From: Chloroflexota bacterium
Lineage (GTDB): Bacteria > Chloroflexota > Dehalococcoidia > Bin125
DNA length: 57,680 nt
Direction of reading: 5' to 3'
Assembly: GCA_028874365.1 (NCBI GenBank)
Contig: JAPPJZ010000072.1
Coordinates: forward strand, 1-57,680
A model generated the notes under the pieces. The model had not been told where the DNA came from, did no database searches, and was given only the letters and a program-made list of their open reading frames with translations. This document shows positions 15,911 to 24,581 of the stretch, one piece after another; position 1 is the stretch's first letter, and the number at the start of each line of letters is the position of its first letter. Both the position numbers and the translations under genes were made by a program.

Positions 15911-16672
15911 CTACTCCCCGGCGAACGCCGGCGGACGGCGCTCGAACAGGGCTCGGATGCCCTCCTTCGCGTCATTAGAGTTCCTCGCTGCGGCGACGAG
16001 CTCGTCCACGTCCGCGTGCGGGATGTGATCGCGGAAGTCCATCTCTCGGACGATGAGCGCCTTCATCGCGATCAGACTCAGCGGGGCGTTGTTGCTCAAC
16101 CGATCGATAACCCTCTCAGCCGCCTCTTCGAGCTCATCCGCGTTGGCCACACGAGCTATCACGCCCCACTCATGCATGCGCCAGGCGGGAATGCGATCGC
16201 CAAGCAACAGGATCTCGCGGGTTGCAACCGGACCGGCGACCTCCAGCAGCTTCTTCGTCAGGAACCACGACGGAGCAAGGCCAATCTGGGCCAGCGACAT
16301 ACCGAACTTCGCGTCAACGCTCGCGACGACGAAGTCGCAGTGCAGTGCGAGCTCGTTCCCGCCGGCGATCGCGTCGCCCTGGACCACGGCGACGACCGGC
16401 AGAGGCCAGTGTTGAATCGCGTCGAGCATCTGCTCGATCGAAACGTCGCCGCCGGGCAGCCCTTCTTCCCGCTCTCGCAGGTCAAGTCCCGCGCAGAACA
16501 CGGGGCCGTTGGCTCGAATCACCGCAACTCGTTCCTCCGAGGACGGTTCACCGTCGAAGGCCCCGTGCAACTCGGTAAGCATCTCGCTGTTCAGCGCGTT
16601 GCGCTTCTCCGGTCGATTCAGTGTCACGGTCCGAACGGCGCCGTCCGTTGATACCTCGATGATCTCGCTCAT
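15911..16672 (-). CDS. Enoyl-CoA hydratase/isomerase family protein
   Basis: Crotonase-fold enzyme, 253 residues, acting on CoA thioesters. NRPEKRNALNSEM is the N-terminal family motif. The oxyanion hole is formed by FCAGLDLRE and GDAIAGGNELALHCDF. It is the last gene of a minus-strand operon that runs from the CaiB/BaiF genes through acyl-CoA dehydrogenase, so hydration of the enoyl-CoA product is the natural role. ATG 16672 is chosen over a GTG one codon earlier because AGGAG sits six bases upstream of it. Confidence 0.9.
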   Translation of the reverse strand: MSEIIEVSTDGAVRTVTLNRPEKRNALNSEMLTELHGAFDGEPSSEERVAVIRANGPVFCAGLDLREREEGLPGGDVSIEQMLDAIQHWPLPVVAVVQGDAIAGGNELALHCDFVVASVDAKFGMSLAQIGLAPSWFLTKKLLEVAGPVATREILLLGDRIPAWRMHEWGVIARVANADELEEAAERVIDRLSNNAPLSLIAMKALIVREMDFRDHIPHADVDELVAAARNSNDAKEGIRALFERRPPAFAGE

Positions 16673-16708
16673 CACACACTCCTAGCCTGCTCCAGCATCC
16701 GAATCAGG

Positions 16709-17878
16709 CTACCCGCTGCTTCCGCGACCAAGCAGGTCGCGAGCCATGATGATGCGTTGGACCTCGGACGGTCCCTCACCGATTCGGCGGATTCGCATCT
16801 CCCGGTACCAGCGCTCAAGCGGCAGGTCCTTTGTCACGCCGATCCCGCCGTGAATCTGTATAGCGCGATCGACGACGCGGCTGGCCCCCTCGGTCGACGT
16901 GAGCTTGGCCATCGCCGCTTCGAATCGAAATGGCTCGCCCTGCTCGGCTTTTTCGGCCGCCGCCAGGTACATCATCCGACCGGTGCGGATATCGATCTCG
17001 TTGTCGACAATCATCCACTGGATCGCCTGCCTGGAGGCGAGCGCTGCGCCGAAGGTCTCGCGTTGTTGTGAGTAAGAGATCGCCATCTCCTGCGCAGCGA
17101 CCGCGATTCCCACGCAGGTCGCCGAATACGGAATCCGCTGACGCGTCAGGTTGTTGTTGGCCAGCGCGAATCCGCCGCCTTCTTCTCCGACCAGATTGGC
17201 CGCCGGTACGCGGACGTCATCAAAGGAGAGCTCGGTGCCGTAGTTGGCCGAACGCAAGGTGTGTACGACTCGTCGCACCTCGAAGCCGGGCGAATCAGTG
17301 TCCACGAGGAATGCGGAGATGCCGCGACGCCCTTTCTCAGGGTCGGTGCGAGCGAAGACCAGACCGAAGTCGGCGCGGTCGGCGCCAGAGCTGAACAGCT
17401 TCGAACCGTTGAGGATCCAATCGTCGCCGTCCTTGACCGCCTTCGTCTGGATCGCTCGAGCCGGGTCGGAGCCGCCGGACGGCTCGGTGAGCCCGAAGAA
17501 CGCCCGCTTCTCGCCCCGCAGCATCGGATGAAGGTAGCGATCCTTCTGGTCGTCCGAGGCGTCGTATAGCTGTGCCAGTCCCGCAGAGCCGAACGCGCCA
17601 TAACAGGGGAGGTACAGTCCGGCCCGGTGCTGCGACATCTCCTCGGCGACCAGTCCGCGCGTGGTCAGCGGCAGACCGGGACCGCCGTAATCCTCAGGCA
17701 CGTCGATGTGATAGAGCCCCATCTGCTGGACGATGGTCTTGAGTCGATCCAGTTCTCCCGGCGGTAGCTCGACCGCGTCCGGATCCAAGTCACGCTCCAG
17801 CGGCTGCACTTCCTCACGCACAAACCGCTTGACGGCCTGGGTGATCATTCGCTGCTCTTCAGACATCAGGATGTCCAT
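16709..17878 (-). CDS. Acyl-CoA dehydrogenase
   Basis: FAD-dependent alpha,beta-dehydrogenase of acyl-CoA, 389 residues. The N-terminal helical domain leads into FGLTEPSGGSDPARAI, which contacts FAD and substrate. The C-terminal IQIHGGIGVTKDLPLERWYR and IGEGPSEVQRI contain the FAD-binding and catalytic-base region; the Glu in GEGPSE aligns with the usual catalytic Glu. GAGGAG lies upstream of the ATG. It is 36 bases upstream of the enoyl-CoA hydratase gene, and together they give two consecutive beta-oxidation steps. It would need ETF, which is not encoded here. Confidence 0.93.
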   Translation of the reverse strand: MDILMSEEQRMITQAVKRFVREEVQPLERDLDPDAVELPPGELDRLKTIVQQMGLYHIDVPEDYGGPGLPLTTRGLVAEEMSQHRAGLYLPCYGAFGSAGLAQLYDASDDQKDRYLHPMLRGEKRAFFGLTEPSGGSDPARAIQTKAVKDGDDWILNGSKLFSSGADRADFGLVFARTDPEKGRRGISAFLVDTDSPGFEVRRVVHTLRSANYGTELSFDDVRVPAANLVGEEGGGFALANNNLTRQRIPYSATCVGIAVAAQEMAISYSQQRETFGAALASRQAIQWMIVDNEIDIRTGRMMYLAAAEKAEQGEPFRFEAAMAKLTSTEGASRVVDRAIQIHGGIGVTKDLPLERWYREMRIRRIGEGPSEVQRIIMARDLLGRGSSG

Positions 17879-17900
17879 GACATGGCTCCTCTGCCGTCCT

Positions 17901-18287
17901 CTAACCGTTCGCCGGTTCGACCGGTTGCGACCGGCGCAGCCGGCCGAGCTGGGGTGTGTCGCGCCAATCGCCAGCCGGATGGGCCGGCGGCCACTCGATA
18001 CCTTCGTCGCGCTGGAACTGCATCAGCATCTCCAGCCTCTTGGTCGTGTACTGCTGATTCGCCTCCCAGCGAAACTGGGCCGCTCGTTCGCGCAGTACTG
18101 CGTTCGGATCGTCGCCGCCGAAGTGCAGCGCAATCCGAGTGCGCAGACCAAACGGCTCGCGACCGCCGGCCTGTCCGATGTAGAGCAGGTTGCCCTCCGC
18201 ATCGGCGATCTCATACACGCCAACGACTGCGGGAATCGCGCGAATCGACTCGGGCGACGGCTGAATCCATGGCTTGCGGATAGGCAT
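17901..18287 (-). CDS. GIY-YIG-like domain protein
   Basis: 128-residue protein whose core resembles the GIY-YIG nuclease fold. Gly23-Val24-Tyr25 and Tyr36-Ile37-Gly38 give the paired motifs, and GLRTRIALHF (Arg49) resembles the conserved Arg helix. A plausible acidic residue lies in the following helix around EANQQYTTKRLEML. I infer the fold from motif spacing only; nuclease activity is uncertain. It sits between the CoA-transferase and acyl-CoA dehydrogenase genes, an unexpected place for a nuclease, with GAGGA as ribosome binding site. Confidence 0.6.
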   Translation of the reverse strand: MPIRKPWIQPSPESIRAIPAVVGVYEIADAEGNLLYIGQAGGREPFGLRTRIALHFGGDDPNAVLRERAAQFRWEANQQYTTKRLEMLMQFQRDEGIEWPPAHPAGDWRDTPQLGRLRRSQPVEPANG

Positions 18288-18311
18288 CGAGTCCTCGCTC
18301 TCAAGAGGTAG

Positions 18312-19598
18312 CTAACGCGGACGTAGCCGGTCGCTCGCGGCTCCCGAGTCGATCAGCCCGAGAATGCGCTCGTCTGAGTATCCCAAGATCTCACGCATGA
18401 CGGGCACAGTATCGGCAGCAAACAACGGGGCGGCGTTCTTTGGCGGCGACGGGGTCTCGGACAGGCGAAACGCGGCCTGCGGTGCCGGCGACAGACCGAG
18501 CTGGAGGTGATGTAACCCGCCAACCGATTGCCTGGCCAACACCTGTTCGTCGCGTAGCAATGTCCGCGCCCCCATGACCGGTGAGACGGGGACGCCGGCG
18601 TCCTGCAGCCGAGAGGAGAGCTCGAACGGATCGAATCTGAGCGTCCATGCCCCGAGTAGCTCGTCGAGTTCCACCCGATGATGCCAGCGGCGTAGACCAG
18701 TTCTGAACCGGCGGTTGGCACAGACGGCCTCATCCTGCCAAACCTCCAACAGCCCTTGCCACTCCGTGTCGTCGCGGCAGGCGATCGCAATCCAGGAGTC
18801 GGGTTCACCGAGTGATTCTTGTGTTGGATAGACGCCGTGCGGCGCCGCCGACGAGTGCTCGTTGCCGATGCGCGTCGGCTCCCTCCCGGACAGTTGCTGG
18901 CCAACCATCGCCTCGCCGATCAGCTGGAGTTCGCCTTCCAGCATCGCGAGTTCGACCGTCTGGCCGCCGACGCGGCAGCGGGCCATCAGCGCCGCCACGG
19001 CTGACAGAGCCGCGCTGAGTCCCGCGTTCTGGTCGCAGTAGAAGTTGCCCGGCTTGAGCGGGGAGCCGTCCACATAGCCGGTCAGCCAGGACATGCCGCT
19101 CATCGCGTCGATGCCGGGGCCGTACGAGATTCGGTCGCGCCAGGGACCGGACTTGCCGAACGCAGGCATCGACACATAGATGATCTGCGGATTGCGTCTG
19201 CTCAACTCGTTCCATTCGAGCCCAAAGTTGCCCATCACCCGGGGCGAGTAGTTCTCCAGAACGACGTCCGACTGCTCGACCAAGTCGAGGAACACATCGC
19301 GCCCGGCCTCAGTGGTGAGGTCGAGTGCCATCGAGCGTTTGCTGTTCGCCAGCTCGTTCTGCCGCGGCTCACGGTTCCAGGGTTCGTCGGGACCTTCTCC
19401 GCGATGCGGCAGCGCCGAAGCGGGCTGAGCCGGCCGAGCCCACGGTGTCTCAATCCTGATGACCTCGGCGCCCAAGACGCCGAGCAGTACGGTCGCCGTT
19501 GGCCCTGCAACGGCCGTCGTCAAATCAAGGACCCGAATCCCGTCCAGTGGGCGATCGCTCGAGCGCGGGTACGGCACAAGGTGCGGCTCAGGCAACAC
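18312..19598 (-). CDS. CaiB/BaiF (type III) CoA-transferase, second of pair
   Basis: Transfers CoA between acids without a covalent enzyme-CoA thioester. The N-terminal LDGIRVLDLTTAVAGPTATV and LGAEVIRIETPW are family hallmarks. VVLENYSPRVMGNFGLEW carries the GxGxD-region equivalent and the Asn-Tyr-Ser-Pro loop. I use GTG 19598, which has GGAGG seven bases upstream and gives an 11-base overlap with the upstream CaiB gene. The longer frame from 19658 would add 20 non-family residues. With its upstream homologue it may form a heteromeric transferase that activates the operon substrate. Confidence 0.88.
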   Translation of the reverse strand: MLPEPHLVPYPRSSDRPLDGIRVLDLTTAVAGPTATVLLGVLGAEVIRIETPWARPAQPASALPHRGEGPDEPWNREPRQNELANSKRSMALDLTTEAGRDVFLDLVEQSDVVLENYSPRVMGNFGLEWNELSRRNPQIIYVSMPAFGKSGPWRDRISYGPGIDAMSGMSWLTGYVDGSPLKPGNFYCDQNAGLSAALSAVAALMARCRVGGQTVELAMLEGELQLIGEAMVGQQLSGREPTRIGNEHSSAAPHGVYPTQESLGEPDSWIAIACRDDTEWQGLLEVWQDEAVCANRRFRTGLRRWHHRVELDELLGAWTLRFDPFELSSRLQDAGVPVSPVMGARTLLRDEQVLARQSVGGLHHLQLGLSPAPQAAFRLSETPSPPKNAAPLFAADTVPVMREILGYSDERILGLIDSGAASDRLRPR

Positions 19599-20790
19599 CG
19601 GCGCGCCTCCAGCGAACCCGTTCCTTCTGAGTACCGAGAGCGGCGTTGTCGGCCCCAAGCCACGGCGCAGGGCCGTCCCCCCATGGCGTTGCGCCGAACC
19701 GTACCGCCGGGCCTGGCGCCCGGTAGTCGCCTCCGCGAGGATGCGACGTGGACTGCCAGAAGTCGCGGGATGCGTGATGACCGTCGGCGTCGGACACTAC
19801 TTCAGAGGGCATCAACACCTCAGTGAACGGAACTCGCAGCTCCTGCGCTCGTCTCACCACCTCACGACGTGGGGTCTTCATCAGCATCGGAGCCATCAGC
19901 TCATCGACCTCGTCGGCATGGCCCATCAGTGTCGCCAATAGCTCGGGTTCAGCCAGCCGCGGTTGATCGAACAGCACCGCCATCGCTTCGGGATAGCGGT
20001 TGTTGCAATGAGCGTGGACCCAGCCATCGGCGCAAGGTCGGATCGTGGACGGGTACAGATGGCCGGGGCCGAACCCGACCAGGCGGGCGCCGTTTCTGAC
20101 CGGTTCACGATCGGAGAACCACGCGTGTTGATAGCCCCCGCCCAGCAAAAACGCCAATGCCTCGCACACAGCGGTATCGATTATCTGGCCGCCCCTGCGC
20201 GAGTAGATCGCCGACAGCACACCTAGCGCGGCGTGGAGGCCGGCCTGCAGATGCCCCTGCTCGCCCCATGCCTTGACCGGTTCCCTATCCGGCTCGCCCC
20301 CAATCCGTAGGTAGCCGCCGGCCGCGTAGAGCGTAAGCTCTGAGCCGAACCACTCTGACTTCGGGCCTGCCGTCCCGTACGGAGTGATCGTGCAAACCTG
20401 AAGATCAAAGTGCTGACTGCGGATTGCGGTCGGCTCCAGTCCGAGTTCGGTCCAATGGCGCCGGTCGAGGTCGACGATCAGTACGTCGGACTCGCACAGC
20501 ATCTGGTGCAACAGTCGACGGCCGGCTGCGCTGCCCACCTCCAGTCGGACCGACCTCTTTCGTCGGTTCAGATGGAGATGCGTCGCGCCGCCCTCGACGT
20601 CGGGCCGGTCGTCGCGAAACGGGCCCCGGCGTCTCAGGGGAGTGCCCGACGACGGCTCGACCATGGTGACGGTCGCCCCGAATCCAGCCAACAATCGACC
20701 GCAGTACGCGCCCGCAGGAGTCTCGGAGACCTCCACGACCTGGATCCCGTTCAGCGGTCCTGAGTCAGGAGCGGGTTCTTGGTCAGTCAC
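19588..20790 (-). CDS. CaiB/BaiF (type III) CoA-transferase, first of pair
   Basis: Divergent homologue of the next gene, 400 residues. It begins GPLNGIQVVEVSETPAGAYC after a short leader and has FGATVTMVEPSSGTPLRRRG in the Rossmann-like first domain. The catalytic-Asp region typical of active CaiB enzymes is hard to place here, so it could be a non-catalytic partner. The frame is open further upstream, but GTG 20790 is preceded at exactly six bases by TATCCT, matching the leaderless promoters of rseP, ccdA and metH. It is the first gene of the minus-strand operon. Confidence 0.82.
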   Translation of the reverse strand: MTDQEPAPDSGPLNGIQVVEVSETPAGAYCGRLLAGFGATVTMVEPSSGTPLRRRGPFRDDRPDVEGGATHLHLNRRKRSVRLEVGSAAGRRLLHQMLCESDVLIVDLDRRHWTELGLEPTAIRSQHFDLQVCTITPYGTAGPKSEWFGSELTLYAAGGYLRIGGEPDREPVKAWGEQGHLQAGLHAALGVLSAIYSRRGGQIIDTAVCEALAFLLGGGYQHAWFSDREPVRNGARLVGFGPGHLYPSTIRPCADGWVHAHCNNRYPEAMAVLFDQPRLAEPELLATLMGHADEVDELMAPMLMKTPRREVVRRAQELRVPFTEVLMPSEVVSDADGHHASRDFWQSTSHPRGGDYRAPGPAVRFGATPWGDGPAPWLGADNAALGTQKERVRWRRAGVA

Positions 20791-20796
20791 CGAGGC

Positions 20797-20802
20797 AGGA
20801 TA
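20797..20802 (-). promoter_or_regulatory. Putative leaderless promoter -10 box of the CoA-ester operon
   Basis: Read on the minus strand, TATCCT is followed by GCCTCG and then the GTG start at 20790. No ribosome binding site is present between them. Confidence 0.45.
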
Positions 20803-20863
20803 CCGCTGGATCGGCGTTACCCTGCCCGTCACACCGTTCCCATCATTCATCCAGGAGCAGACC

Positions 20864-21742
20864 ATGACGGATGTTGGCTTCATCGGCGTTGGCAAGATCG
20901 GCAACCCCATGTGCGCGAACGTGATCAAGGGCGGTCACCGAGTCGTCGTCCACGACCTGGTCGAAGAGCACGCGGCGAACCTGATTGAGCTTGGCGCTGT
21001 GTGGGCCGAGTCCCCCGCCGACGTCGCGTCCCAGAGCGAGGTCGTATTGACTTCGTTGCCGGGACCCCCGGAGGTGACGGCGGTGCTGCGCGGCGCAGAC
21101 GGCATCCTTGCGGGCGCTGAGCCCGGGCTGGTCTGCTTCGACCTCTCGACCAACCTGCCCTCGACGGTCGAGCTGCTCGCTGAGCGCGCCGCCGAGCACG
21201 GTGTGATCTTCCACGATTCCCCTGTCTCAAACGGCGTTCAGGGGGCAATCGATGCCACGCTGGCGGTCATGGTCGGCGGCGACCAGGCATCGTTCGAGCG
21301 GTACAAGCCGGTGCTGCAGTGCATCGGCAGCAACGTCTTCTACATGGGCGAGTTGGGCATGGGCGCCCTGACCAAGATCATCAACAACATGGTCGGCATC
21401 ACCTCGATGCAGGTGCTGATCGAGGCAACCGTGATCGCGGAAGCCGCCGGGCTCGACCCGCATCGCGCGCACGAGGTGATGAGCGTCGCTTCGGCGCAGC
21501 ACTATGTCGGCAATATGCCAGCATTACTTCAGCGTGAGTTCGACGATCCGTCGTTCTTCCTCAAGTGGGCGGCCAAGGATGTCTCGCTGGCCGTGCAGGT
21601 CGCGCGGGAAACCGGCATCCCCGCGCCGATCGCCTCAGCGGCCAGCGACATGTTGATGCGGGCGAAGAATCGTGGTCACGACATGAAGGCGGTCACGGCA
21701 ACGCTGCTGTCGGCTGAAGAAGACGCCGGCGTGTCTCAATAG
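20864..21742 (+). CDS. 3-hydroxyisobutyrate dehydrogenase-like NAD(P)-dependent oxidoreductase
   Basis: Beta-hydroxyacid dehydrogenase family, 292 residues. GFIGVGKIGNPMCANV is the Rossmann glycine motif; DSPVSNGVQGA is the substrate-binding Ser-Asn-Gly segment, and the Lys in GALTKIINNM is the catalytic residue. The typical all-helical C-terminal domain follows. The start is ATG 20864 with AGGAG at 20853-20857; a long upstream extension of the frame has no family similarity. It is divergent from the CoA-transferase operon and might oxidise a related hydroxyacid. A TACCCT box at 20818-20823 is a possible promoter element. Confidence 0.92.
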   Translation: MTDVGFIGVGKIGNPMCANVIKGGHRVVVHDLVEEHAANLIELGAVWAESPADVASQSEVVLTSLPGPPEVTAVLRGADGILAGAEPGLVCFDLSTNLPSTVELLAERAAEHGVIFHDSPVSNGVQGAIDATLAVMVGGDQASFERYKPVLQCIGSNVFYMGELGMGALTKIINNMVGITSMQVLIEATVIAEAAGLDPHRAHEVMSVASAQHYVGNMPALLQREFDDPSFFLKWAAKDVSLAVQVARETGIPAPIASAASDMLMRAKNRGHDMKAVTATLLSAEEDAGVSQ

Positions 21743-21775
21743 GCCGGGGGTGTCTCTGGCGGCCCATGGTTGACG

Positions 21776-21781
21776 TACACT
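21776..21781 (+). promoter_or_regulatory. Putative leaderless promoter -10 box of the CcdA-like gene
   Basis: TACACT plus six bases (GACCCC) and the ATG at 21788; the same 12-base pattern, one base different, precedes rseP. Confidence 0.5.
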
Positions 21782-21787
21782 GACCCC

Positions 21788-22624
21788 ATGGCGATCGCAA
21801 CCGGCACGGCAGTGGGCGGCCAAGCAACGGCACGGCGAGTCGTCTTCCTCCACGCTGCAGCATTTGTGCTCGGTTTCAGCGTCGTGTTCGTCGCATTGGG
21901 TGCCCTGCTCGGTGCCCTGGGCTCCGCGTTCCAGAACGAGCTGATCTGGTTCCAGCGCGTCGCGGGCGCGATGCTCGTCGTGCTTGGCCTGCATTTGGCC
22001 GAAGTGATCACGATCCCCTTCCTCTATCGCAGCTTCCAGGTCGGGGCTCCGGGCAGTTCCACCGCAGTGCAGCCGGCGGAGGGAGCGTCCCGAGCGCGTG
22101 CCGCCGCCGACTATGGACGCTCCCTGGTGGTCGGCGTTGCGTTTTCCGTGGGCTGGACGCCGTGCGTCGGACCGATACTGGCCGGCATTCTGGTGCTTGC
22201 GCTCGACTCCGCTTCGCTTTTCCAGGCGGTGATACTGCTCATTTGCTACGCGGCCGGACTCGGGATCCCGTTTCTGCTGGTCGGGGCCACCTTCGGCGCA
22301 TCAACCAAGTTCTTGCGCAAGCTCAACCGCTGGATGCCACTCATCGGCGTCGTCTCGGGAGTACTGCTGGTCTTCGTCGGTATGTTGATCGCGCTGGACA
22401 GGGTCGTCGTCCTGAACGAGGCGTTGGGCAGCTTCGGAGTGGATATCGTCGCCGGGTCGGACGGCTCTTCGACCGAGATGCTGGACCTCAACGCCGGCTC
22501 GGCCGCGATCGCCTTCGTCGGGGGCTTCGTGAGCTTCATCAGCCCCTGTGTCTTGCCGCTCGTCCCGATCTACCTCGGCCACCTGGCCGGGATCGGCTCC
22601 GAGCAGACGATGCGCTCCGCCTAG
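21788..22624 (+). CDS. CcdA/DsbD-type thiol-disulfide transporter, apparently circularly permuted
   Basis: CcdA-family proteins pass reducing power from cytosolic thioredoxin across the membrane for cytochrome c assembly. This 278-residue protein has six hydrophobic segments and both family cysteine motifs, but in unusual order. It opens with what is normally the second helix (VVFLHAAAFVLGFSVVF). GWTPCVGPILAGI comes in the third segment, and it ends with FVSFISPCVLPLVPIYLGHL, normally the first helix. The last residues would join naturally to the first. No helix-1 coding sequence exists between this gene and the upstream stop at 21742. Its stop shares a CTAG with the convergent antiporter stop. 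Confidence 0.75.
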   Translation: MAIATGTAVGGQATARRVVFLHAAAFVLGFSVVFVALGALLGALGSAFQNELIWFQRVAGAMLVVLGLHLAEVITIPFLYRSFQVGAPGSSTAVQPAEGASRARAAADYGRSLVVGVAFSVGWTPCVGPILAGILVLALDSASLFQAVILLICYAAGLGIPFLLVGATFGASTKFLRKLNRWMPLIGVVSGVLLVFVGMLIALDRVVVLNEALGSFGVDIVAGSDGSSTEMLDLNAGSAAIAFVGGFVSFISPCVLPLVPIYLGHLAGIGSEQTMRSA

Positions 22625-24555
22625 AACTCCGTCTCAAACTTCCGCGTTGTACGCACATCGACGAACCACCGATTCCGCTTGCGCTCCTGAAGTCGGTTCC
22701 CCATCAATGCGACGGCGGCGGGCTCTCCGGCCAGTGTCAGGCGGTCGTGCAGGAAGATCGTCGTGTCGCCCGCCGCGACGCTGGACTCACCTTCGCGCAT
22801 GACGACCAGTACGCGGACATCACCTTCGAAGTCAATCTCGTGGAGCGCCCGTCCATCAAACTCGCTATTGAGCACCTCGACTTCGATCAGCCCCGACTCG
22901 GGGTCGCTCCGGGCCGCGTGCAACCCCGGTCGCAGGACCGCTTCTTCGAGCGCCAGAGCCGTCACGTCCGACAATGAGTACGTCTCGATACCCAGTTGCT
23001 CAAGTTGTACATCGTGCTCCGAGACCCACGTCACGACCCTGAGCGTGGGATGTATCCGACGCATCGACTGGGCGTACTCGGCCACATGCTCGGTGCGCTC
23101 CTCATCGACGATCACGGCGACCTCAGTCTGCAACAGGCGAACGCTGATCAGGGTCAAGGCGTCGAGCGGGTCTCCGACTACGCTCTCAACCCCTCGCGGT
23201 CGCCAGCGCTCCGCCGCGTTCGGATCGCGATCCAGGACGATCACGCGCCGACCGCCGGCCATAAGCCGGTCGGCCAGGGTGGTGGCGAGATTTCCGCCGC
23301 CGACGATCAGCGTGTGACCGTCCTCCTGTTCAGGCGCTCGGCCGGCAATAGTCGAGAACATCAGCGGCGCGAGGACGGTCGTGAGCAAGGCCATGAGCAG
23401 TAGCGCACCGTGCAGACCCTCGTCGATTACTCCGAGGTCGGCCGCGATCGCTCCGGCCGCCAGGACCAGGGACAGATTGGCGCTCAATAGCGAGCCCCCG
23501 GCGAGACCCGGCCGAATGCCCCACGCCGGGACCAATCCCAGTAGCGACGGCGCCATCTTCGCTCCGAACGCGACCAACAGCAGTACCGGCACCAGGATCA
23601 ACGATTCGGTGGAGTCGAATACCGCGCCCAGGTCGAGCGTCGCGCCAGCGTGGATGAAGAAGATGGGCACAAAGAATCCATAGCCCAGCGCATCCAGCTT
23701 TCCGCGAAGCGACGAGCCGTGCCGCGGTGACACCACAGTGACTGCTAGACCTGCGACGAATGCGCCCAGCACCATCTCGGTGCCTGCCACCTGAGACAAC
23801 GCGACAAAGACGACGAGCAAGGCCAGCGATGCGCGAATTTTGAGCTGAGACGACGTCTGTGCCAGTTCATGCATGGTTCGGGGAATGATTGGAAAGCGTC
23901 CGCTGCCGTATCTCGACAGCCAAACCATCAGAACAAGTGCTGCGGGCACAGCAAGGATCAGGAAGATCTTCCAGCTAACCCCTTCGCGCTCGAGCGCCGC
24001 TACCACACCGACGCCGACAATCGCGACGAATTCGAGCAGGAAGCCGCCGACCAGCAGCGACTGCCCCATTCGGCCGAGATCCGGTCGGTCTTTCAGCACC
24101 GGAACGACGACGCCGACCGCGGTGGCGATCAGGATGAAGAGCAGCATCGGAATCTGATTTGACTCGATCAGGCCGACCTGGCGCATCAAGTGCAACGCGA
24201 TGAACGTGAACGCGACCACCATGCCAAGCAACACCGCTCCCGAGATCAACGGGTGACGAAGCGCCACTTTGGGCACGAACCAGCGTTTGCCTGGTGATTG
24301 GCCGAGCAGACTGAGGTTGATCTCCAGACCAGAGAGGAACATCAGATAGGCGAACCCGAACAGGGCGAGGAATGTCAGCCAGACGTGGTCTCGGTTGATG
24401 ATGCCGAGCAACGGTTCGCCGAAGATGATCCCGACCAGTACTTCGCCAACCACCGCTGGTACCAGGCCACCCGTCAGCCGCCAGGCGACGAACGGCACCA
24501 GTACCGCCATCACACTGACCAGTAGCAGAGGGGTGAAATCTACCGATTCTTCCAC
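22621..24555 (-). CDS. CPA2-family monovalent cation:proton antiporter with RCK (TrkA) domains
   Basis: Kef/CPA2-like exchanger, probably K+ or Na+ against H+. About the first 400 of 644 residues are membrane helices, including EINLSLLG near the conserved unwound region and VVFVALSQVAGTEMVLGAF. A Rossmann-type TrkA-N domain follows, beginning HTLIVGGGNLATTLADRL. A TrkA-C-like domain (about 570-640) includes FEGDVRVLVVMREGE, TTIFLHDRLTLAG. The start is a GTG preceded by GAGG. It is 26 bases downstream of the alpha/beta hydrolase gene. Confidence 0.9.
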   Translation of the reverse strand: MEESVDFTPLLLVSVMAVLVPFVAWRLTGGLVPAVVGEVLVGIIFGEPLLGIINRDHVWLTFLALFGFAYLMFLSGLEINLSLLGQSPGKRWFVPKVALRHPLISGAVLLGMVVAFTFIALHLMRQVGLIESNQIPMLLFILIATAVGVVVPVLKDRPDLGRMGQSLLVGGFLLEFVAIVGVGVVAALEREGVSWKIFLILAVPAALVLMVWLSRYGSGRFPIIPRTMHELAQTSSQLKIRASLALLVVFVALSQVAGTEMVLGAFVAGLAVTVVSPRHGSSLRGKLDALGYGFFVPIFFIHAGATLDLGAVFDSTESLILVPVLLLVAFGAKMAPSLLGLVPAWGIRPGLAGGSLLSANLSLVLAAGAIAADLGVIDEGLHGALLLMALLTTVLAPLMFSTIAGRAPEQEDGHTLIVGGGNLATTLADRLMAGGRRVIVLDRDPNAAERWRPRGVESVVGDPLDALTLISVRLLQTEVAVIVDEERTEHVAEYAQSMRRIHPTLRVVTWVSEHDVQLEQLGIETYSLSDVTALALEEAVLRPGLHAARSDPESGLIEVEVLNSEFDGRALHEIDFEGDVRVLVVMREGESSVAAGDTTIFLHDRLTLAGEPAAVALMGNRLQERKRNRWFVDVRTTRKFETEF

Positions 24556-24581
24556 AAATCCATCCTCACCCCCGCGGCTGG

